NCBI GenBank assembly: GCA_949752795.1
Contig: OX457060.1
Location: 104,606,949-104,670,948 of the forward strand
DNA length: 64,000 bases
Direction: 5' to 3'
From: Hyperoodon ampullatus
Lineage: Eukaryota > Chordata > Mammalia > Artiodactyla > Ziphiidae
Shown: positions 61,801 through 64,000 of the stretch, piece after piece
How positions within the stretch are numbered: the stretch's first letter is position 1
Layout: each line of letters opens with the position of its first letter
The notes under the pieces: generated by a model
Told to the model about the DNA's origin: nothing
The model's input: only the letters and a program-made list of their open reading frames with translations
Databases searched by the model: none
Program-made: the position numbers and the translations under genes

Positions 61801-64000
61801 ATATTTTAATATTAATAAATAATTAACAGAAATTGTTTTTCTCTCCCCTAATAAATAATTTTAAGACATAATAAAACACATGCAGCAAGAGAAAAATTCC
61901 ATGGGCACTCCACGGTATCCACGCTTTCTAAAATGTTTTCTAGAACACTTCTTAATTCATATATTGAAGTATAATTTATCCATACTTGCTCATGTGTTGT
62001 AATACAATTTGTAACACTGATGAGAAACAGTGATTTTTTTTTTTTGGTTCGTTTTTAGGTATCGAAGAGTGATGTGTTCAAAGTAATTTTCAAAATTCAT
62101 AGAAATTCTTATTTGTCTGTGTAAAAGAATGTGATACAATGTATATCAATGATGCAATGTATATCTTACATTTGATTTATTTTATTCTCATTTCTCTGTT
62201 TTTTTAAATTTGTGATTTGAAGGAGTGGTGGGTAATAGTTGTACAGAATGATAAAAAAAGATCCTAAAATTGGAGAAATGCTTGGAAGGAGAGTGAAAAG
62301 TTACTGAGGCAGAGGAAACATAGGTTTTCCCTGGCAAAATGCTGGTGTATAAGCTAAAATAGCAATTACTGATGAACACTTCAACAGCCCAGGATTAAGA
62401 GATTTAGTCTGGTGACTTTTATATACCTCAAATGATATATTATTACAATGATTCTCTTATTAACAGGAAGAAGTTGATGACTAAATAGGTTGCTATGAAA
62501 CCGGTCCAGGAATTTACACAGTTTAGTGAATGAATAGTTTTGTAGGGGGAAAAAAAAAAGAACTGGTAGGAAGAAAAATTAAAACAGTAGGAAGATAATA
62601 ATTTTTAGTAAGTTAATAACTCTAAAGTAATGTCTGGGTGTGTAACATACATTTTTGTTGTGTTGGTATTTGAGAGGGAGCAAATATTTGATCCTTAGCT
62701 TTTGCTATTCTGAGTATAATTGGATATACGTGCTCTTTGGAAAATAAAGAAAGGAGATATGATATACTTGGTAAAGTGAAATTTTATTTTTAACTAAAAT
62801 ATTTTTTAAAAGAATACAAATACAAGAGAAAAACAGTGAAGGTTGGGAGGGAACAAGAAGCCCATAAATCATACAGTTAATCACCCTCCATGAAGTTTTT
62901 CTGAACTTCCTCCACACTGCTGAAAAATTCGGAACACTCTGAATGAATACTGAAAAATTTCTTAACTTGCGGTGTCACAGTGAACTTGCTCATGGCTCTC
63001 TCAATTCATTCTTTAAAATTTTTCTTAGGTCACGACACAGGACTCGACAGATATTTCACCTCATGTTATCTAGTAACATGTGTTTTGTGAAAGCTGGTCT
63101 CAAAATGCTTTTCAATTTCTGTTCTAAGGAGGCATACCTTTCTGGGAACCAAGGGTTGAATTATTCCCTGAGTATTTTCTTCCCTATTTCCAGGCCACTG
63201 TAATGACAGTTTCTTGAATCAGAGACATGCATGACTAGTCCAGAAGATAGACAGAGAAGTATAACCCTTAATAATTCATAATTGAACCCCAGTTATTTAT
63301 TTACAGAGGAAGAGTAAGATTTTCTCTCAATGTCCGCCTAGCCTGAGCCATTGATTGCATCTAATGTAATAATAGAAAAACAAATTACAATGAGCAAGCA
63401 AAGATGTTAGGCTAAGAAAGGTTTCTATGTAAAGAGATTTGGTTAGAGATGGGGCTTGTGTAGTTCACAATTTGTATTTGAATCACAAAATACTTGTGTA
63501 TCCAAATCTACTGTCAGACGTGGAAAGGATTTATTATTTTAACTATGGTGTTTTTAAGCGGCATTTACCATTATTCTGCAACTAAAATATGACCCATCCT
63601 TAGAATCAGGAAGTCAAAACTTCAAAATTCAACTCTAAGGATCTGGTTTGGTTCATTTGTTTTTATTGGGACTTTCCTCTTTCTGAGTTTGGGAATTTCT
63701 AATGAACCTCTGAAGTATCTCTGTGGTTTAGAGATTGGACAAGTTAAAGTAATAAGAAAAAAGGCTCAGTATTTCTTTTTCTAAGGGAGCCAAAGCTTTA
63801 AAAAATTATCTCCATGGGAAAATATCATCGAGTAAATGGTTGAAAAATTTTTCCTTTGAATCAGGCATACATTTAAAAGCATGCCTCTCTTATTTTTTTG
63901 TACAATTCATTACAACGCCCACTGAAGAACATTTCCTTCTTAGTTTTTTTTTCAGAAGTGGACATTTCTATAAAGTCCAGAAACACTCTTGTGTTTGAAT
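58877..64000 (-). other. EPHA3: EPHA3 intron 5 (part)
   Basis: No exon is seen up to the window edge. It contains one long CHR-1-like SINE; otherwise it is AT-rich. A block at about 61540-61790 looks less like neutral sequence (see findings). Confidence 0.8.
59784..60139 (-). mobile_element. Longer CHR-1-like SINE
   Basis: 'aaataaatttatttatttat', 'ggctttccctagttgtggtg', 'ctgcatgtgggatcttcccg', 'gatcagggaagtcct' mark the 350-nt form. The duplication 'tacctttggtttc' / 'tacccttggtttc' is at 59771-59783 and 60140-60152, with one mismatch. Confidence 0.92.

Larger units (their letters stand above)
1..64000 (-). other. EPHA3: EPHA3 gene, internal part (exons 6-13 and introns)
   Basis: The whole window lies inside one minus-strand gene for an Eph receptor tyrosine kinase, a single-pass membrane receptor for ephrin-A ligands that acts in axon guidance, cell sorting and tissue boundaries. 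Eight exons are seen with lengths 125, 163, 103, 68, 126, 186, 62 and 210 nt. All junctions are AG/GT and the phases join without a stop. EPHA3 is chosen over EPHA4, A5 and A7 from paralogue-specific stretches: [41 protein letters not shown] and SFSISGE. Known family order (ligand-binding, Cys-rich, two FN3, TM, juxtamembrane, kinase, SAM) puts the N-terminal exons beyond 64000 and the last kinase and SAM exons before position 1. No promoter or gene end is in view. Exon numbers assume the usual 17-exon structure. Confidence 0.95.

Overview
This is mammalian nuclear DNA: AT-rich, intron-dominated and crowded with retroposons. Very probably it comes from a whale or dolphin. The lineage evidence is a tRNA-derived SINE of the CHR group, in the form with the head 'ggcttccctggtggcgcag', present in several copies, together with an L1 family whose 3' end recurs across the window. 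No bacterial, phage or CRISPR-like system is present.

The only host gene I can support is EPHA3, an Eph receptor tyrosine kinase, on the minus strand. Eight coding exons appear in order from high to low coordinates: second fibronectin III domain (58752-58876, 55525-55687), transmembrane segment (47862-47964), juxtamembrane region (47102-47169, 35579-35704), and kinase domain (29425-29610, 21636-21697, 12351-12560). All have canonical AG/GT borders. Their phases join into one uninterrupted frame of 1043 nt (347 codons plus a split codon), and their sizes correspond to exons 6-13 of the family's usual 17-exon layout. The earlier exons lie beyond base 64000 and the later ones (rest of kinase, SAM domain) before base 1.

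The introns are mostly mobile-element debris. The standout is a full-length L1 at 13879-21263 on the plus strand, antisense to EPHA3, in intron 12. It has a CpG-rich 5'UTR with a YY1-like site, open ORF1 (304 aa) and ORF2 (1287 aa) with catalytic residues in place, a poly(A) tail, about 80 nt of extra sequence with a second poly(A) tail, and an exact 14-nt target-site duplication (TSD). It looks recently mobile and carries a 3' transduction. A second, broken L1 assembly (36772-42513, minus strand) has a 15-nt TSD around two joined L1 pieces and an internal SINE-plus-deletion scar. A third, 5'-truncated L1 (9723-10569) has a perfect 17-nt TSD. Nine CHR-type SINEs are present, eight in the EPHA3 sense orientation. 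Older MIR, L2, hAT, Tigger-like and LTR remnants fill much of the rest.

I found no clearly new biological system. The points most worth following are the apparently intact L1 with its transduction tag, the chance that its antisense promoter drives truncated EPHA3 kinase transcripts, and the history of the composite L1. Repeat family names come from recognition, not a database search, and the edges of old repeats are approximate.
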